A DNA stretch of 64,000 nt from assembly GCA_963513935.1 (NCBI GenBank), contig OY740774.1, positions 96,789,668 through 96,853,667 on the forward strand, in the 5' to 3' direction. This document shows positions 47,966 to 62,073 of this stretch, piece by piece. Source of the DNA: Aphrophora alni. Its lineage: Eukaryota; Arthropoda; Insecta; Hemiptera; Aphrophoridae. The notes under the pieces are model-generated. The model did not search any database and was not told the origin of the DNA. It was given only the letters and a program-made list of their open reading frames with translations. The position numbers were made by a program, and so were the translations under genes. Numbering within the stretch: position 1 is the first letter of the stretch; each line of letters begins with the position of its first letter.

Positions 47966-50427
47966 AATTTGTAGATAAACACATAAAATCCCCATGACTA
48001 GAATTGTCAGCTTCAAATACACAATTTAGAAACAACTCATTTTATCCAATTCGCAAATATTAATCACCCATCCTTGTAGTTTTTGTGCACACCCTGAGAG
48101 AACATTTAGCAAATAGAAATTTATTGTTGTAAATTAAATGATTTTCAGTAAGCTAATTTTTTTCTCTATATATTTTAGTTACAAAATAATCATTTACTGG
48201 TATCTTTCTATTTCCATGAAATAATTATAAGTTTTGAATCAATACCTATTACAAAGGACAATCTTTATAGCTATTGAAATAAAATCCAGCTAATTCACAA
48301 CCCCTAATTTTGTTTGATATTTAAATATACGTATAACATTACAAAATTGATAATTCCTCTGAACAATTTTATAAATATAAAGGGTATAAATGTTCTCAAT
48401 AAATTATTTAAAAAGAAGAAAGAATTCAAATGTTTTTATATGCCAAGAAATATAATTACTAAGAGACTTTCCATTCTTTATTTAAAAAAAACTTTTATTT
48501 AACCGTTTAGTATTCGTTGAAATTTTTTATTTCAATTGGGCGGTATTATTCAATATATTGTTACTATATCTTCAAACTATTAAAATAAATTTAGAAATTT
48601 TTAATAGAGCCATGTAGGTATAAATGTGAAGAGATTTTTATTAAATGGGCACATTTTCAACTGGTGGAGGGAACGAAATGTTCACATTTATAGAAAAAAA
48701 TTAAATATTGTTATCGAGTAAATAATTAATTAGAAACTTTGAGAATATAATAATAATTCTGTTGTCATCTTCAATATTCGATCAGTAAATACAACAAATA
48801 AAACAATACCAATTTATAGACGCAATTTTGTTATTTATTTAATAAAAAACTAATTTATAAACTTTCGTTTTGTTTAAAATTTAATCCCATTTAGAAAAGG
48901 ATATAATTTCTTAGGAAAAGATCTTTCCAACAATGTGTTTTTTGAGGTAATATAATTATGACAATAGTTTTATCACTTCATAACTGATACTATTTAGTTC
49001 AAATAATTCAGACAACAATTATTGCTGATAAATCCTCGTATATTGAATTTACTAATTGTTATTATAAGAACATAATAAATCTCAGCTTCTGGTAACACCA
49101 TTGCGGGAATTTGTCTATTGTAATGCAATCTAAAACTATATTTGAGTAGTGATATATTTAATCTTTTTTACTTTTCTGAGTTACACAATTTATTTACAGT
49201 TATCCATCGTACTAAGCATACTCTTTAATTTTATCAACCTACAAAATCTTATGTTTCGTCTACAATTAAAGGGAATTAAAGCTCCCCTGATTTCATTTCT
49301 CACGCAATTTTCTAATAAACGTCTTTCACACCCACTGTATGGTTTCAGTTACCCTTATAAACCGGCTACTTCTAAGTCATTTTGACCATATTACGTAGAC
49401 TATGCTTTGAAGTCATGCTAAAAAACCAATGAGTATTGAAAAATGAAAACTGTTATAATATTGCAAGGGATTCGATATGCACTATTTCTTTATTAAGTCT
49501 AAAATTGTCTTAAGGTTTATTAAGTCAAGCGACAAAGGGTTAGAAATTCAGGAAGATAAAATCTCAGGAATTAAATTGATAGCAATGATATTAAATATTA
49601 CAACAGATACATATTTGTAAAATTAAGTAATTTTATGGAAATAGTATAAACAAATGTATGAGATTATTATAAATGTATGTAAATTTGTTTTACATAATTA
49701 AAGAATAAAAGGTTATCCATGTAAGAGTAGAATCATACATAATAATATTAAAATAAATATATATTTTTAATTCCAATTCGATAAAAAGGTAATAAGATAA
49801 TAATGAAATAATAATAGATTATTAAAAGAAATAACAAATTTTATGGGGAGAAGACATATTGAAATCATTCTTGAGCAGTTCATGGAAGATACAATTTAAA
49901 ATAGGTTGTAAACCTCAAAAATAAAGCTTTATTTGTGTTAGGCATACAAAGGTACACCAAAATGTAAAATTTTAATAAAATGTCAGTTATAAGTAAAGAG
50001 ACATGGTAATTTAAAATATAGAAAATAAAAACTAATAAAATAAAGTAAAAGTCAAAAAATGAATAAATGTTTGTATTAATTAATTGTAAGTTATTTTGTA
50101 AATTAATATTAGAAGTAATGGACGTAGCAAGAATTATGATTAAACTAAATGTGAAAGGGGTGGGGGGGGTTATTAGAAAGAATAAATGTCGTATAAATTG
50201 GAACTTTAGGGAATAATAATTCATAACTATTTCTTCCTGACAGGAAAATGAAAACGGATCATTGATATTTGGACCAGGTGGAACCAAATAGTAATATTCA
50301 ATTTTGTAAGAAATTGTTTTAAAATTTGAACACCTAGCTCATGAATATATTATTATATAAAAAGCCTAAATAGGAAAAGACACAACTTTATTAAATGTAT
50401 AACAATTAGATTTAAAAGATTATATTA
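47966..50427. other. AT-rich stretch, nothing recognised
   Basis: No conserved block or terminal repeat is visible. The 135-codon minus-strand frame 49880-50287 is Ile/Leu/Phe/Tyr-rich, as expected of AT-rich antisense sequence, and matches nothing I know. Confidence 0.5.
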
Positions 50428-51463
50428 TATACTGGTTGTATCGAAAAAGGTGGACTGGCTATTCATTTTCAGCTTACATACATCAAAACCAATAAAAATG
50501 ACAAATAACTTATAGTCGAATTCCTCGTCATTTTCCGTCTGTCCACTTTTTTTTTTTTTTTTTTTTTTTACAACAACAACATTATAATTGCAGAAATAGT
50601 AAAAATATTGATTTCAAATTTAGTATAAGTATTATTTAATGTTACGCTTTTCAGGGTACCAAACACCAGGACTTTATTTTAATAATTTTCAAAATTGTGG
50701 CCATTTAAACTCTTAAATGAAGGATATCTTAAAAATCGTTAATTTTTCAAATAACATACAAAGGTACAAAATATTTTTCATTAAAAACAACAAACAAAAT
50801 GATTTTTTAAAATTTTACTTTGACAAATAATGCACACTGTTGCCACAAATCAAAATTGGGTCTGAGGCGTAGAAACGTAAATTGCACAAAACATTAATAA
50901 AATAACGAAAATGTACTACTAATTATTCAGCAACCCATCATTATTATTTTTAATTTATGTTTATCGGTTTCCATGGACACAAATGAAATAATTAAAAAAA
51001 TGTGTTGGTGTTAGACTCGTTTGATTGTTGTAGACAATCGCCAAGATATTGTACTTTTAGATTTTTTATCAATAACTTGGTTATCCTTTGACCTATAGAA
51101 AAAGTAAACAAAAAATATTTTGTTTGTCGTTAGGAAAGAAAAATATTTTATATCTTGTAAGTTTTTTGTACACATAAATATTTTAAATGGGACCACCATT
51201 TTTTATTATAATTGAAATAAAGCCATGGTGTTTGTTATATTTGTAGAACGTAACATACAAAATACTTACACTAAATTTAAACTCGATATTTTTACTACTT
51301 CTGCAGTTAAAATTATTTTAGTAAAAAAAAAAATAATAATAATTTCGGATAGATGGAAAACTAAGAGGATTTCGACTATAAGATATTTGTCACTTTTTAT
51401 TGGTTTTGATGTATATAATCCGAAAATGAATTGCACCTTCACTTTTTTTTTACACCCTGTATA
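50428..51463. mobile_element. TIR transposon flanked by TATA, non-coding
   Basis: The element proper is 50432-51459 (1028 bp). The left 115 bases and the right 115 bases are imperfect inverted copies sharing TACATCAAAACCAATAAAAA and CTTATAGTCGAA. The ends read CTGGTTGTA and CAGGGTGTA, with TATA outside both. The end pattern C-x-GGGTGT and TATA target resemble the 33.0-kb element, so both probably used related transposases. Identity between arms is lower, so it is older. Confidence 0.75.
50547..50569. repeat. Poly(T) run, 23 bases
   Basis: It lies at the inner end of the left arm. The right arm has an A-rich counterpart near 51330. Confidence 0.9.
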
Positions 51464-52293
51464 AAACAACGAATATCCATAAAGATTGAAATTAATAAAT
51501 TTACTGTACTTTTATGAGTTAATTGTTATAATCACAAAATTGGTTGGCAGTAATAAATTGTATTTTGTGAATATGTAACATTTTTTTTAAAATATGCATG
51601 AAACATTGTTTATCAAATACTTAATGTAAGGATACGTATTTCTCCACAATAAACATTCTATAAGTATAAATCAAAACAATATGACGTTTTAATTCAATTC
51701 ATCAACATCTGTTGCATTTTTTGCATTCACACAAATAACAAAGTACTCTCCTTAAACCATATAAATCATAGATTGTGGAACATTTTAATTCATTTGATGA
51801 TTAAAGTTTCCACAAGTTTTGGTCATCGTAATAAACTTTTATAAATATTTCTAAACTTCAGTATAAATAAAACCTAATCTACTCTTGTTTATATTTATTA
51901 TTGCCTTTAAAATTGTATGCAGAAATCGGAACATAGTTCTCAATGTAGGAGTTTGGAATATATAATTAACAATTATATAATTAAGTAATACGTGCAGAAC
52001 AGATTTGCATAATTAAATACCCTTACGTTTCTCAATTAAGTTGTATGAAGAACAAAAGGGGATGGTATTGACTTGCAAATATGAATTACACCTGGAGAAT
52101 GGTTCACCGCAATAGAGTAGGGATTATTACTTATAGTTCGATATATCGTTTCGGTTGTGGTAAAGTGTTCAGACGGTAGGGATAACAAATATTTTGAAAT
52201 GTGTATTACCTCATTCGTAGCGTGTATTAATTAATCATGTCATGAAGCCTTAAACTTATAGGATATTGAGTCCTGCACTTCTCACATCAATCG

Positions 52294-52299
<6 letters not shown>
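51464..52299. other. AT-rich stretch, nothing recognised
   Basis: No supported feature is visible. Confidence 0.5.

Positions 52300-52358
<59 letters not shown>
52300..52358. repeat. (TA)n microsatellite
   Basis: An uninterrupted dinucleotide run of about 59 bases. Confidence 0.95.
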
Positions 52359-52361
<3 letters not shown>

Positions 52362-53841
52362 GTACACGGTGAAAGTTATGAAAAGTCCTAAAAATCACAT
52401 AAGGTACGTAATATTATATTTGCCTTAGCTGAAATATAAGTTATTATAATTTATTTTCTATTCCGTTTAAAGTATCAAGTCAAAGAACAAAGTGAATTCT
52501 TACGTTTCTTAAGTAATCTATATACGAATTCTATTTAAGAACCTTTGTGATAATACATACTCATAGCGTATTCACCTCAATTGTATGTGCTTTTAAGAAT
52601 TTATTCGAATTTATTTTTCGTTATTATTATAGCTTGTACACAAAATTATGGTTTTTAGTTATATTTATTTCAACACCTTTGTTTGTATAAAAATACAAAT
52701 ATCTTAAATCGTATAACTTGCAAATTAAATTTATTTGACTTATAATAATTACTACCTGGAAGTTCTAAACAAAAACACTGTTAAATACATACTGATTTTT
52801 AAAATTACAATCTATACAACTTACTTATTGGCTATTGTATAAACATTCATTACGTTGAAGTAAACATAATTTCAGCGAAACCTGCAGAAATTTATAAAGC
52901 AAATAGTAATGAAAATTTCTGAATTATATAACAGAATTGTTATAACAAAACTAGGTTTATTGGATAAATTTATCTTCATCTACAGTTACAATCAGGAGAT
53001 AAAATAGTTGCAAAAACATAATTATATATTTGTGTATATAAATTTTGAATGCAATACTAAATTTGATATCTGTACAACTTATTTAATGTATAAACTTTAA
53101 AAATATATTTAAAGTTTTTATAATTGGATTCTTAAATGTTCTAGATATTTTATTTACGTTACGTCTGGTAATCGCAAAAAAACTTCGACCTACATTTTTT
53201 GCATGGCCTTCACGATTCAAGTTCACCTAAAATCGAAAAGTTATATTCGCCCCACCATGGTTGGTAACAGAATGATGTGAATAAAAGCGCGATAGCGACC
53301 ATAAAAAAAAATTTAATTATATGAACTATATAGTGTGCTAATACTGTACAGAAATACTAATTATAAAACATTATTTAAAAATGTAAAAACCCTGTCAATT
53401 TAAAAAGTCTATATTTCATATCTTGTGAATTATTCAACGTTTAACACACTTTTTACACAAATGCATATTTATATTCTGTAAAGTTACAAAACCGAAATCT
53501 CTACAAATACAAGTAGCAAAGTCGATGTCAAAAATATAATTTCAAACCCCAATCTATCACGAAACTGTAATATTCATTGAGCTATATCCATGGCGGTGTT
53601 ACGTCACGGGCGAACTTAGGAAAGGTTCTTTCTCATAATTATAGATGAAATACGTTTAGGACCAAGTTACTGACAGAGGCGAAATGAGTCAAAACTATTT
53701 AATATGCATATATGCACGAGACCGTTTAGGTCTAGCAGACGAGACAACTAGATGGTAGTGATAAATATTACTACGAGGTTCAGAAAACCAGTGTAATAAC
53801 TCATTTAAACAAACTTACCCTTGTAATTAAAATCCCTTGAT
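52359..53841. other. AT-rich stretch with less AT-rich patches at 53160-53300 and 53560-53640
   Basis: The patches suggest an old element between about 53160 and 53640, but I find no terminal repeats and no protein. The call rests on composition only. Confidence 0.3.
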
Positions 53842-54126
53842 TTAACAACACAATTTAACATTTGGGCCTACACAGCTTAAGACACCAACTTTTGGGGATT
53901 TCAATTTTAGAATCTCATTGTCTGTTGTATATTTTAAGTGCTTTGATTGCGTTTTTCGATATGTTTTCTCTGTTTCTTCGTTATTTGAGGAAGGTTGTAA
54001 AGATGAATTGATCATATTTAAAGGAGAATTCGAATTCAAGACTTGATACATAGATATACGACGTTTACATGTTACTTTTTGATGATATGAATTTTGTGTA
54101 ATAACATCCAACTTTGAAATTAACAA
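53842..54126 (-). other. Tail block, copy B: possible terminal exon, 94 codons
   Basis: The minus-strand frame is open and ends in TAA: LLISKLDVITQN, then a Ser/Asn-rich middle (SSLQPSSNNEETEK) and a C-terminus KVGVLSCVGPNVKLCC. The start is a TTG in an AT-rich context, so this would be an internal-start or 3' exon rather than a complete gene. TTTCAAAG near 54110 could be an acceptor. The degenerate copy A supports homology but not function. No family is recognised. Confidence 0.35.
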
Positions 54127-54304
54127 ATATAAAAGTTTCCATTATATATAAATCATTTGTATAAATTTTTACAACCCCAAATACGTATTTACCTCCTACA
54201 AAAACCGTGCAATAATTATTTTATGCCATAATAGATGTGATTAATTAAGAACTTACGTGTAATGGTTCTTTACGTATTTTGATTTATTTTCGATTGATTT
54301 ATTC

Positions 54305-54525
54305 CCACCGAAATCAATGATCAAAGTGTGAATCATAAAAGGACATCCTAGCATCACGTATATCGAGGTCCTACAAGTACTGAATACAAAATTGCGACTC
54401 AATTCAATGATCTGATAAACTATAGTAGCTTTTATTTCCGGAGGAACGACGTTTTCAGACGAAGGGAGAACAAGTCAATTTTCCTTTTGACCAGAATTAA
54501 CGTACAAATTTTAGGTTTTATAAAT
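54305..54525 (-). repeat. Block T, copy B
   Basis: CATCCTAGCATCACGTATATCGAG and CCTACAAGTACTGAATACAAAA match copy A almost exactly. In the frame parallel to copy A it reads PPEIKATIVYQ...FVFSTCRTSIYVML, with one stop (TGA) further upstream. Confidence 0.5.
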
Positions 54526-54770
54526 GTAAAAAATTATCAATAATTATTAAGGAAACACTAAATGTACCACCACAATGAAATTAATTAACATTAGGTTGAA
54601 TTATTTTAAATAATTAGGATCTCAAATATATTGAGTAGAAATATTTGATATTTCCGTATCAAAAACCAAAGTAATGGTTATTTAGCTTATGTTATTCTAA
54701 GGGTATTTAGACCAATAATAATATTTTTATTTATAAACTATTCACTATGCAAAATAAATAATTTGATTAC

Positions 54771-54815
54771 CTTAGAGTTCATTGACATTAGTTGCTTATG
54801 TTTCATACAGCTTAC
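54771..54815 (-). other. Block U, copy 3: possible 45-nt microexon
   Basis: On the minus strand GGTTTTGCAG|GTAAGC begins 45 bases open in frame 1 (VSCMKHKQLMSMNSK), ending TAAG|GTAATC. Both borders are conserved with copies 1 and 2. Confidence 0.35.
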
Positions 54816-55877
54816 CTGCAAAACCATAAATATTTATTAATTTTGTAACGATATATCTTACAATACTATACATATTCATACAATGTATATAAAATTTTAC
54901 GATATATACGATAATTTTATTTGATATACATTCTCAGACATCGGGAAAAAAGTTCATAGTTTTCAACTAAATGGATTTACATGAAGATCCTACAAAATTA
55001 TCTATCTTGTATTTATTGGTCCAAGAATTCCGACAATCTACATGTATTTCGCCTGACTGTGCATTAGTATAATAGGCTATTGTTTATACTACATTTTTAT
55101 TTTACTAAACTGTAATGTATTTTAATATAGCATGAATTAGAATACAAATTATTATCAAGTGAATAACCAATATTTGTTAAAAGACGAAATCATTATTTAG
55201 AATTCATTATAAAAAGTAATTATCAATTATTTAGATTATATTTAGTACAAATATAAAATCGTAACACGACGATCTAGTCGGTATTTCTTAACATTATAGA
55301 AGTAAAACAATTTTTATTCAAAATTTATATCGTTTGATAAGTTTTGAGTCATAAAATATCCTACATAACATTTAAAATCAATGTCTAGTCTATGAATAAA
55401 TAACTAACAAATTTAATTTTCTAATAATAAAATTACTGAAAAAAGGTGTTTTTATTTTAAATGTATTTTACACAGGTAAGATTTTCTAAGTAATTCAAAT
55501 TTATATCGTTCGTTAACGTTTAAATATAAGAACTTTTATACCTGCACTAACACTATATTTATTTTAATACGTATAAATGCATTTAGCTTTATTAATCTAA
55601 AACATTATAGTATTAATCATGTAGTGTAATATTAATCAGAAATAATGTTCTCTTCCTTTATGAAAATTCAATAAATAATAACTATATCTAAATTAAAATA
55701 AATGAAAAATTACACTTGGAGAGTGGGTATATATATTCTATAATCTAGCTTTTATATAAAAAGTAAAACAAGGAATGATATGGAATAAATCAAAAAGCGG
55801 TAAATATTGTTCACAATAAAAATATTTATTTCCCTTCATAAGAAATTTAATAAGTACCGTGTTTTATGCGTAATAGA

Positions 55878-55995
55878 GAAATATTACCGTTTCAACTAAG
55901 TACATTCCGTGACGGATGCCAGCTGAGTTCTATTTGAATAATTGGTAGATTAAACAAACGCCATTGATTTTCATTCCCTTGTTTGAACTTACCGG
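55878..55995 (-). repeat. Block P, copy 6 (one in-frame stop)
   Basis: The minus-strand frame is parallel to copy 5: GVCLIYQLFK, TAG, NSAGIRHGMYLVET, ending ACG|GTAATATT. Confidence 0.5.
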
Positions 55996-56284
55996 TCTAT
56001 AATATCAGAACGTGATTACCGTAGTGTTCCTGCTTGCATAAATGTTTAAACAACTAATTACAATTAAAGCTATTATAATTAATAACACTTTTTAACGTGT
56101 TATATTATTTTATATTACTGTGTATTATTTTAAAACAATATTTTTTTCAATCATTTATACGTATATTGAAGATTTTGGAAAATTACGTTTTATTCAATTT
56201 TATTTTACGATTTTCGTATACAATATTAGGTCTAAGTTATATTTGGGGTTATTATGTTATACTAATGGGCATTATAGAAATTGT

Positions 56285-56345
56285 ACAACTGTCAAAACAC
56301 CCTAAATTTGCCTGGCCTCTGTTTGAAGTTATTTGTTATTGATGC
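56285..56345 (-). repeat. Block R, copy 5 (short)
   Basis: The minus strand reads ASITNNFKQRPGKF before TTTAGG|GTGTTTTGAC, the same border type as the other R copies. Confidence 0.35.
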
Positions 56346-56394
56346 GAGTTCAATTTTATTATTATACATTTTTCAGACATTTGCCATCATTTGT

Positions 56395-57000
56395 GTGTTA
56401 AAAATTCAAAACACGACGTTTCGGGAATAAGAATCAATTCCCGTTATCAAGTGACTAATAACTAAAGAAACATGAAACTAGATACTAAGCCTATGTGGGA
56501 AGTAAAATTAAATAAGAATACCACCAACCTTAATATCTAAGCATGCATCTCAGAGCTGAAACTGAGAAGTCAAAAAACACAATCACGGTAAACACACAAC
56601 TGAAGGCAAGTACGTGTTGTTGTATCAAAGTTTCAGCAACAAGTGACGTGGCCCAGAAGGCGTGACAAATTGTTAGGGGCGTGGCCTGTTGTTAGTTGTA
56701 TTAAAATATCGATTCCCTCAAAAGCCATGAATGTTAATTTAATTCTTATCCGTAAATAAGAATTCTGCCAATTCATTAAAAATGAAGATGACTTTACCTC
56801 TCGAAAGTCATTCATTTTGAGAATAGGACCACATTCAGGGCAATAAAAAACACGTGTAGCACAAACACTACAAAATTCATTACTCCTAGTGGATGTCGTT
56901 AAGTTCTACAAAACACAACACACATTCTACGAAACGGAAGTCAGACCACTGAGGTTGGCTGTGTATTCTTGTGTCGTATCTACAATCGGAAAAGATAAAC
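56395..57000 (-). mobile_element. Probable Penelope-like element end (remnant)
   Basis: At 56412-56453 the minus strand reads CACTTGATAAC, a GGGAAT/ATTCCC hairpin and GAAACGTCGTG. This has the same layout as the 11.4/11.9-kb motifs and as pseudo-LTR ends of Penelope-like elements. Upstream on that strand are CCACGCCCCTAACA and CCACGTCAC words, common in the leader regions of such elements, and a 60-codon frame (56633-56815). No reverse transcriptase is present. The limits are approximate. Confidence 0.45.
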
Positions 57001-60000
57001 TTTTTATTAAATATTAATTATAGTGTCCATCAATTAGTTTGGATTGAAACGAAAGTCGGTTGTTATGTAAATGGGCGGAATTCTATATCTAAATTCTATA
57101 TATTTCAACTTCCTCTAAACAATTTAATAACAGACACTTGTACATTATTTAAAATAGAAATGTTAATATTAGTCAAATTGTATTTACACTGTAATTACTT
57201 TATTGTAGGTCGAACTGTTTTGAATTTCCAATTCGAGTCAATTTATTTTGTCCCACAACTTCCTAATTTGGAAACTACACCCTCTTAGTGGCTTACTACT
57301 AATAGGATTTAGAATAAAAGTACGTATTGTTATGTATAGTATTTATTTTAAATAGTTAAATGTTAGTACTCATTAAATATTCAATATCAGCCTTACTGTA
57401 ATCATGGGATATAAAACAAAGAGTGTTGAAACTGCATTGCTTGCAGCCTATTGATACGAGATGGATAGTGCAGCTCTATATAAATTGCTATTAACCAAAA
57501 TAGGATGGCAGTAGGATGAGAAACGATGGTGGGGGTGAGGAGACGCAGCCGATCACCCTAGACACGTTGCCTAGAGAGTATGAGAAAGACTAGATTAGCA
57601 GATAGAAATGCACAACCTAATAAGAAGGAGAGCAAATTCATATATTTTGAAGATGAAAGTTAATAAATCCCCAAGAGTCGTCAATGTTCTACTTTAAGGA
57701 TTTAAATGCCTGAATATAACAGATTATGTTAATGTTAGATTTGAATATTTAACCGTTTTAAAAAGGTTACTATACGTCAAATGGTGGAGAATATATTTAA
57801 AATAATTATTAAGGGTTATCCTTGGTAATTCAAAAAAGTATTCAGTTATAAATCGCCATTGATTATATTGAAACACAGGACTTGTTATTGATGTATGTTT
57901 TTGATTATCCATTTAACATTTGGTACGGTCTAACGAAGTAAAAAAATCCTACCTCATAACAATGGTACAACGGCCTCAACAGTTAGTCTAACTTCAAACA
58001 CAATAGAGAACACAGGCATGGAAAACCCTGGGATATTCGCATATTTTCACCTAGTCTTAGATTAATTACCTCTTTATTATTATTCCTCCAATATTCCGCC
58101 TGATCTTGTCTTATTGTTTTACAACCATAGTGGTATTAAAGTAATCAAGAACTAGCGGTCTTCAACCTATTTCCATTTCTTACTTTTTTTATTAGATAAT
58201 GAATACTGAGAAGTTTATCAACCTAGCAAGAAAAATATAATCTCAAAATAGAATGTAAATTATATAATTACAATTAGGCTAATAAAATGACAAATAAGAT
58301 TGAACAAGAAACTCTACAAATGTCACCCCAAATTACATCGTCAATTTCGAAGGGTAAAAATCATAAATTCAATTTGGTTTTGTTTTCATAAGTCAAAATA
58401 TATATTTTAATTAGATTGTAATTATTATAATTATTGTTATTATAAGACGCATTAATATTAACGTATAAATGACTTTAGGTTTAAATAAACAAATGTATAC
58501 TTGGATTTTTCAAGTTATTTTAGAAGGTATACTAAATATTTACATACGAATTTTAAATAAAACTGAATTAAATTTAATATCTTTTCAATTCCTTAAACAA
58601 ATACGAATCAAAGACGAAAGTAGATTTGTTTGTTCCCAACGAAACTCCAATATATTTGCATTCAACTTGAATCGCTTTGTGATTGTTGATTCCTTAGGAT
58701 ATTTACCTGAGTAGAGTGCCTTCTTTGAAAATAATGTGAATATATCAAACACTTTAGCTTGAAAATTGCAAAAGGACATATTTTGAAATCTGATATTTGA
58801 AGCCAGTGTTTGTATTATAGATATATATATATATGTGCAATGGTATATTTTAGTCTTCCCAAAGTTTTTAGAAATATTCACTAGATAAGGTAATCGACAT
58901 AGATGAAATATTTTTCCAATTAACTCTAAAAACACTTTTCTATAACATGTTTTGAATCAGAAACCAGGGTTTACTATATAGACTGTGTATATAATCATAT
59001 TATATAATTATATACATAACAATTATTACCTTCTATAACGTTAAATTATTAAATGTAGAATAATAATAATTAATACGAAACTGTTTAACATATTTAACAT
59101 AAAGTCGGATCAACTCTCTCACGCCTACATCCACCAAACTGAAAACTAAATAATTGCTCAAAATTCGCCAAATATTATTTCCTGCATCTGTGGCAATAAA
59201 AGTTATAATTTTATTAATCTTAGTCTTTCATATGAAATACTTTTCAACGTTTGTTAGATATAGGGTGATACAAATTGTTGCGACATAATTCATGCATAAC
59301 AATAGACTACAATTTTGTAGGTGTGTTGAAATAGAATTTAACATAATGTTTTCTAAAATTCTTCTAAGATTAAAACCTAAATAGTTTTTTTTTCACGAAA
59401 GCTGTCTAGAACAATTTTATTATGAACTATAAAGAAAACATGTAATTTTCTATTTGTAATTTGGCACACTTATTTAGGAATATTACCTTCAATGTGTTCT
59501 TGAAAGTAATGGAACGAAGAGATTTCGAAGGGTATGATGTGTTAATAAAATAATGATTAGTTGTACAATTTCAAAATTTTATTTCAATATGTGGAAAATA
59601 AAATAAAATGTTAAATTCCCTGTTTTATTAATTTCACAATAAATTAATTTTACCAATCTTATAAAAAAGAAAATATTTGATAACATATTTTCCTTTCATT
59701 TAACTAATCGCAGCAGAACATATAATTATTTACATCTACTCTAATATTTAAATATTTAAAATGTTACAGTATGATTTAGGTGTATAGTAAAAAAAAACTT
59801 ACGAAACCTATTAACTATAAAAATAACACTCATATTTCTTCAAATGAAATCACAGTGAAGATAGTTTTTATGATCTTATAAAATGTTAAATATCTTAAAC
59901 ACGCAATATTATATCAAAGGATTATGATGATTTCAAAAAAAACATAAGAACCAATTTTAGATCCTTTTACCTTTAATATAATAATAGTATAAAATATGTA

Positions 60001-62021
60001 CATCCCCCTTTATATAACCATATGATAGATATATATCGTATTTAAAAGTTGGGAAAAAAGAAATTACCTATATAAATTATAAATTATATATTATAACAAT
60101 AATATAAATATAATATAATAAATTAAATTGTCTTTTATTTTCATTGTAAATTTTAATTATATAAAGATTTATTTTAAATAAATACAATAGAAAATTTCCT
60201 AGTGTCCTAGTTTTTATATTTGGAAAACTCTCAACGTTTTACAGCTAAAAATGATGGTTGTTCACTTTAAAATGTATTACCACTAATTCTATAAATATTC
60301 ATATATAACGTGCTTATATTAAAACACAGTTACTCAGATGTAATCTGAATTGAAGCGGTTTTGTACTTAATTCGCCTTTCCGCTCCAATGTTTTACACAA
60401 TTATACAAAGTTCCCTTCTGAAATTGAGGGCAAATAATCAGTTCTGACGTAATAGGTTTACCAGAGTTCCATCCTTAATAAGGTTACTCTTCTGTTTGTG
60501 TTCAGAGGATTAGATAAAGTGGCAAATATAGTTAGTTCAGCAATTAGGTAAATACTGAAGACTATAATAATATTAGTTTATTTTGTTTACACTATTCCGT
60601 TGGTGACTTCAAATAATTTTGTTCAATTTTTTTATTATTTTTTTTTTTTACTTATGAGAAATGATATTTGAATTATTAATTATTTCAGTTTGTGTAGTTT
60701 ATACCAACTAATGATAACACTTTGTAATACAACCATACAATTTACATGATACATATAAAAGTATTTAAAGTATAAAGGTTATTTTTTTTTATGAATTGGA
60801 AATATTTATCTTCTATGAACACAAAAATGACACCCAAACAATCAAACACACACATTACAAGTCTTCAGGTTATTCTTCAGGTTATTTGTTTCATAATAAT
60901 GTTAAAAATACAAAAAATTCAATTTATTTGCACCAAAGAACCGTAATAAAATAGGCCCTAATTTTTAAAATATAGAAATAAAATTTAAATATCACATATT
61001 TAACTACATAATACATTTATTTTTTCACTTACAAACTTATAAACTTGCCACACTGTTAGAGTTATACCAAATAAATGTATGCATTTCTAAAATATCTGAA
61101 AGTGTTTTCCACTGATTTTGTTTTTTATAGGAATGAAGTAACTTTGAAAAATATTAAATATTATGTAATATTAAATTTTGATTTTATTATTGTTTATGTA
61201 AAAAAATACTGTATTATGAAAATTAGTTTAATACGGAATAAAATCAGTATTTTTATTTTTCTTATCAAGAGAACTCCATTAATAAATACATCCCATTCTT
61301 CGGTTATGACCTGGCAACAGCATTTTAAATCCAAAACAAGACATAAACATTTATCTTAAGAAATCGTTCCCCAGCTGTTGTCCGTCGATACAATACATGA
61401 GAAGTAACCACGTTACTCAATTGTAAATAATAAATGTAATACAAAAGTTGTTATACAAATATCAACGTTTATAAATCATAAGGTGGGACAATTATTACTA
61501 TAACATTAGTTAATTTGCTTAACTTATATACTTATTTTAAATATGTATTTAAACCTAAAAGTATTTGATATGATTTAGATCTATATAATAAGTAAAATCT
61601 AGGATTTTATAAACAAACGCTTATGGTTTTGTAGTACGTATAATTGTCTAATAGATAAATATCATTACTATTTGAAAATAAAAATAGTTATTACACTTAA
61701 AAATGTTTTAAACATGTATATAAATTATTTGTAATTAATTCAGTTATTCAAATACACCTGAAGTCACAAAATTTTGAGATCGGACACCTGAAGAAACCAA
61801 TTGTATTCAACGCATTTTAACGTTAGATGTAATATCAAAATTAAAAAAATTAAAAACTGTTTTACACATAATGGTTTTAAATTTCTCCCGTTTTTCCTAA
61901 GATTCTCTATGTAATAATGATAAATTATTTATCATCTTACAGTTGTTTGACGCATTTTGTGTATATCTCATTTGTAGAGGTGCATATTTATACTGATATT
62001 ACTATCTCCATAGGTTTTCTT
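57001..62021. other. AT-rich stretch; less AT-rich patch at 57470-57620
   Basis: The patch (a GGTGGGGGTGAGGAGACGC run and CCTAGACACG) has no identifiable content. The rest holds only short chance frames and A/T runs. No conserved block was found beyond 56.4 kb. Confidence 0.45.
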
Positions 62022-62073
62022 TTATATCGTGAGTCCATTCTTACTATTTAAAGAAATGGTACAATCAAGTAGG
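62022..62073 (+). repeat. 52-bp direct repeat, left copy, flanking TTAGG array
   Basis: It matches 62194-62245 at all but a few positions (TTATATCGTGAG...ACAATCAAGTAGG). Confidence 0.9.

Larger units (their letters stand above)
53842..56345. repeat. Duplicated segment, copy B (pairs with 44371-47960)
   Basis: Order on the plus strand is tail, T, U, P, R, as in copy A. It is shorter because it lacks the segment at 45420-46330 and the extra 56-bp unit. Confidence 0.75.

Noticed and set aside
49880..50287. 135-codon hydrophobic minus-strand frame
   Set aside because: The Ile/Leu/Phe/Tyr bias follows from AT-rich, purine-skewed sequence. No conserved spacing or homologous copy was seen.
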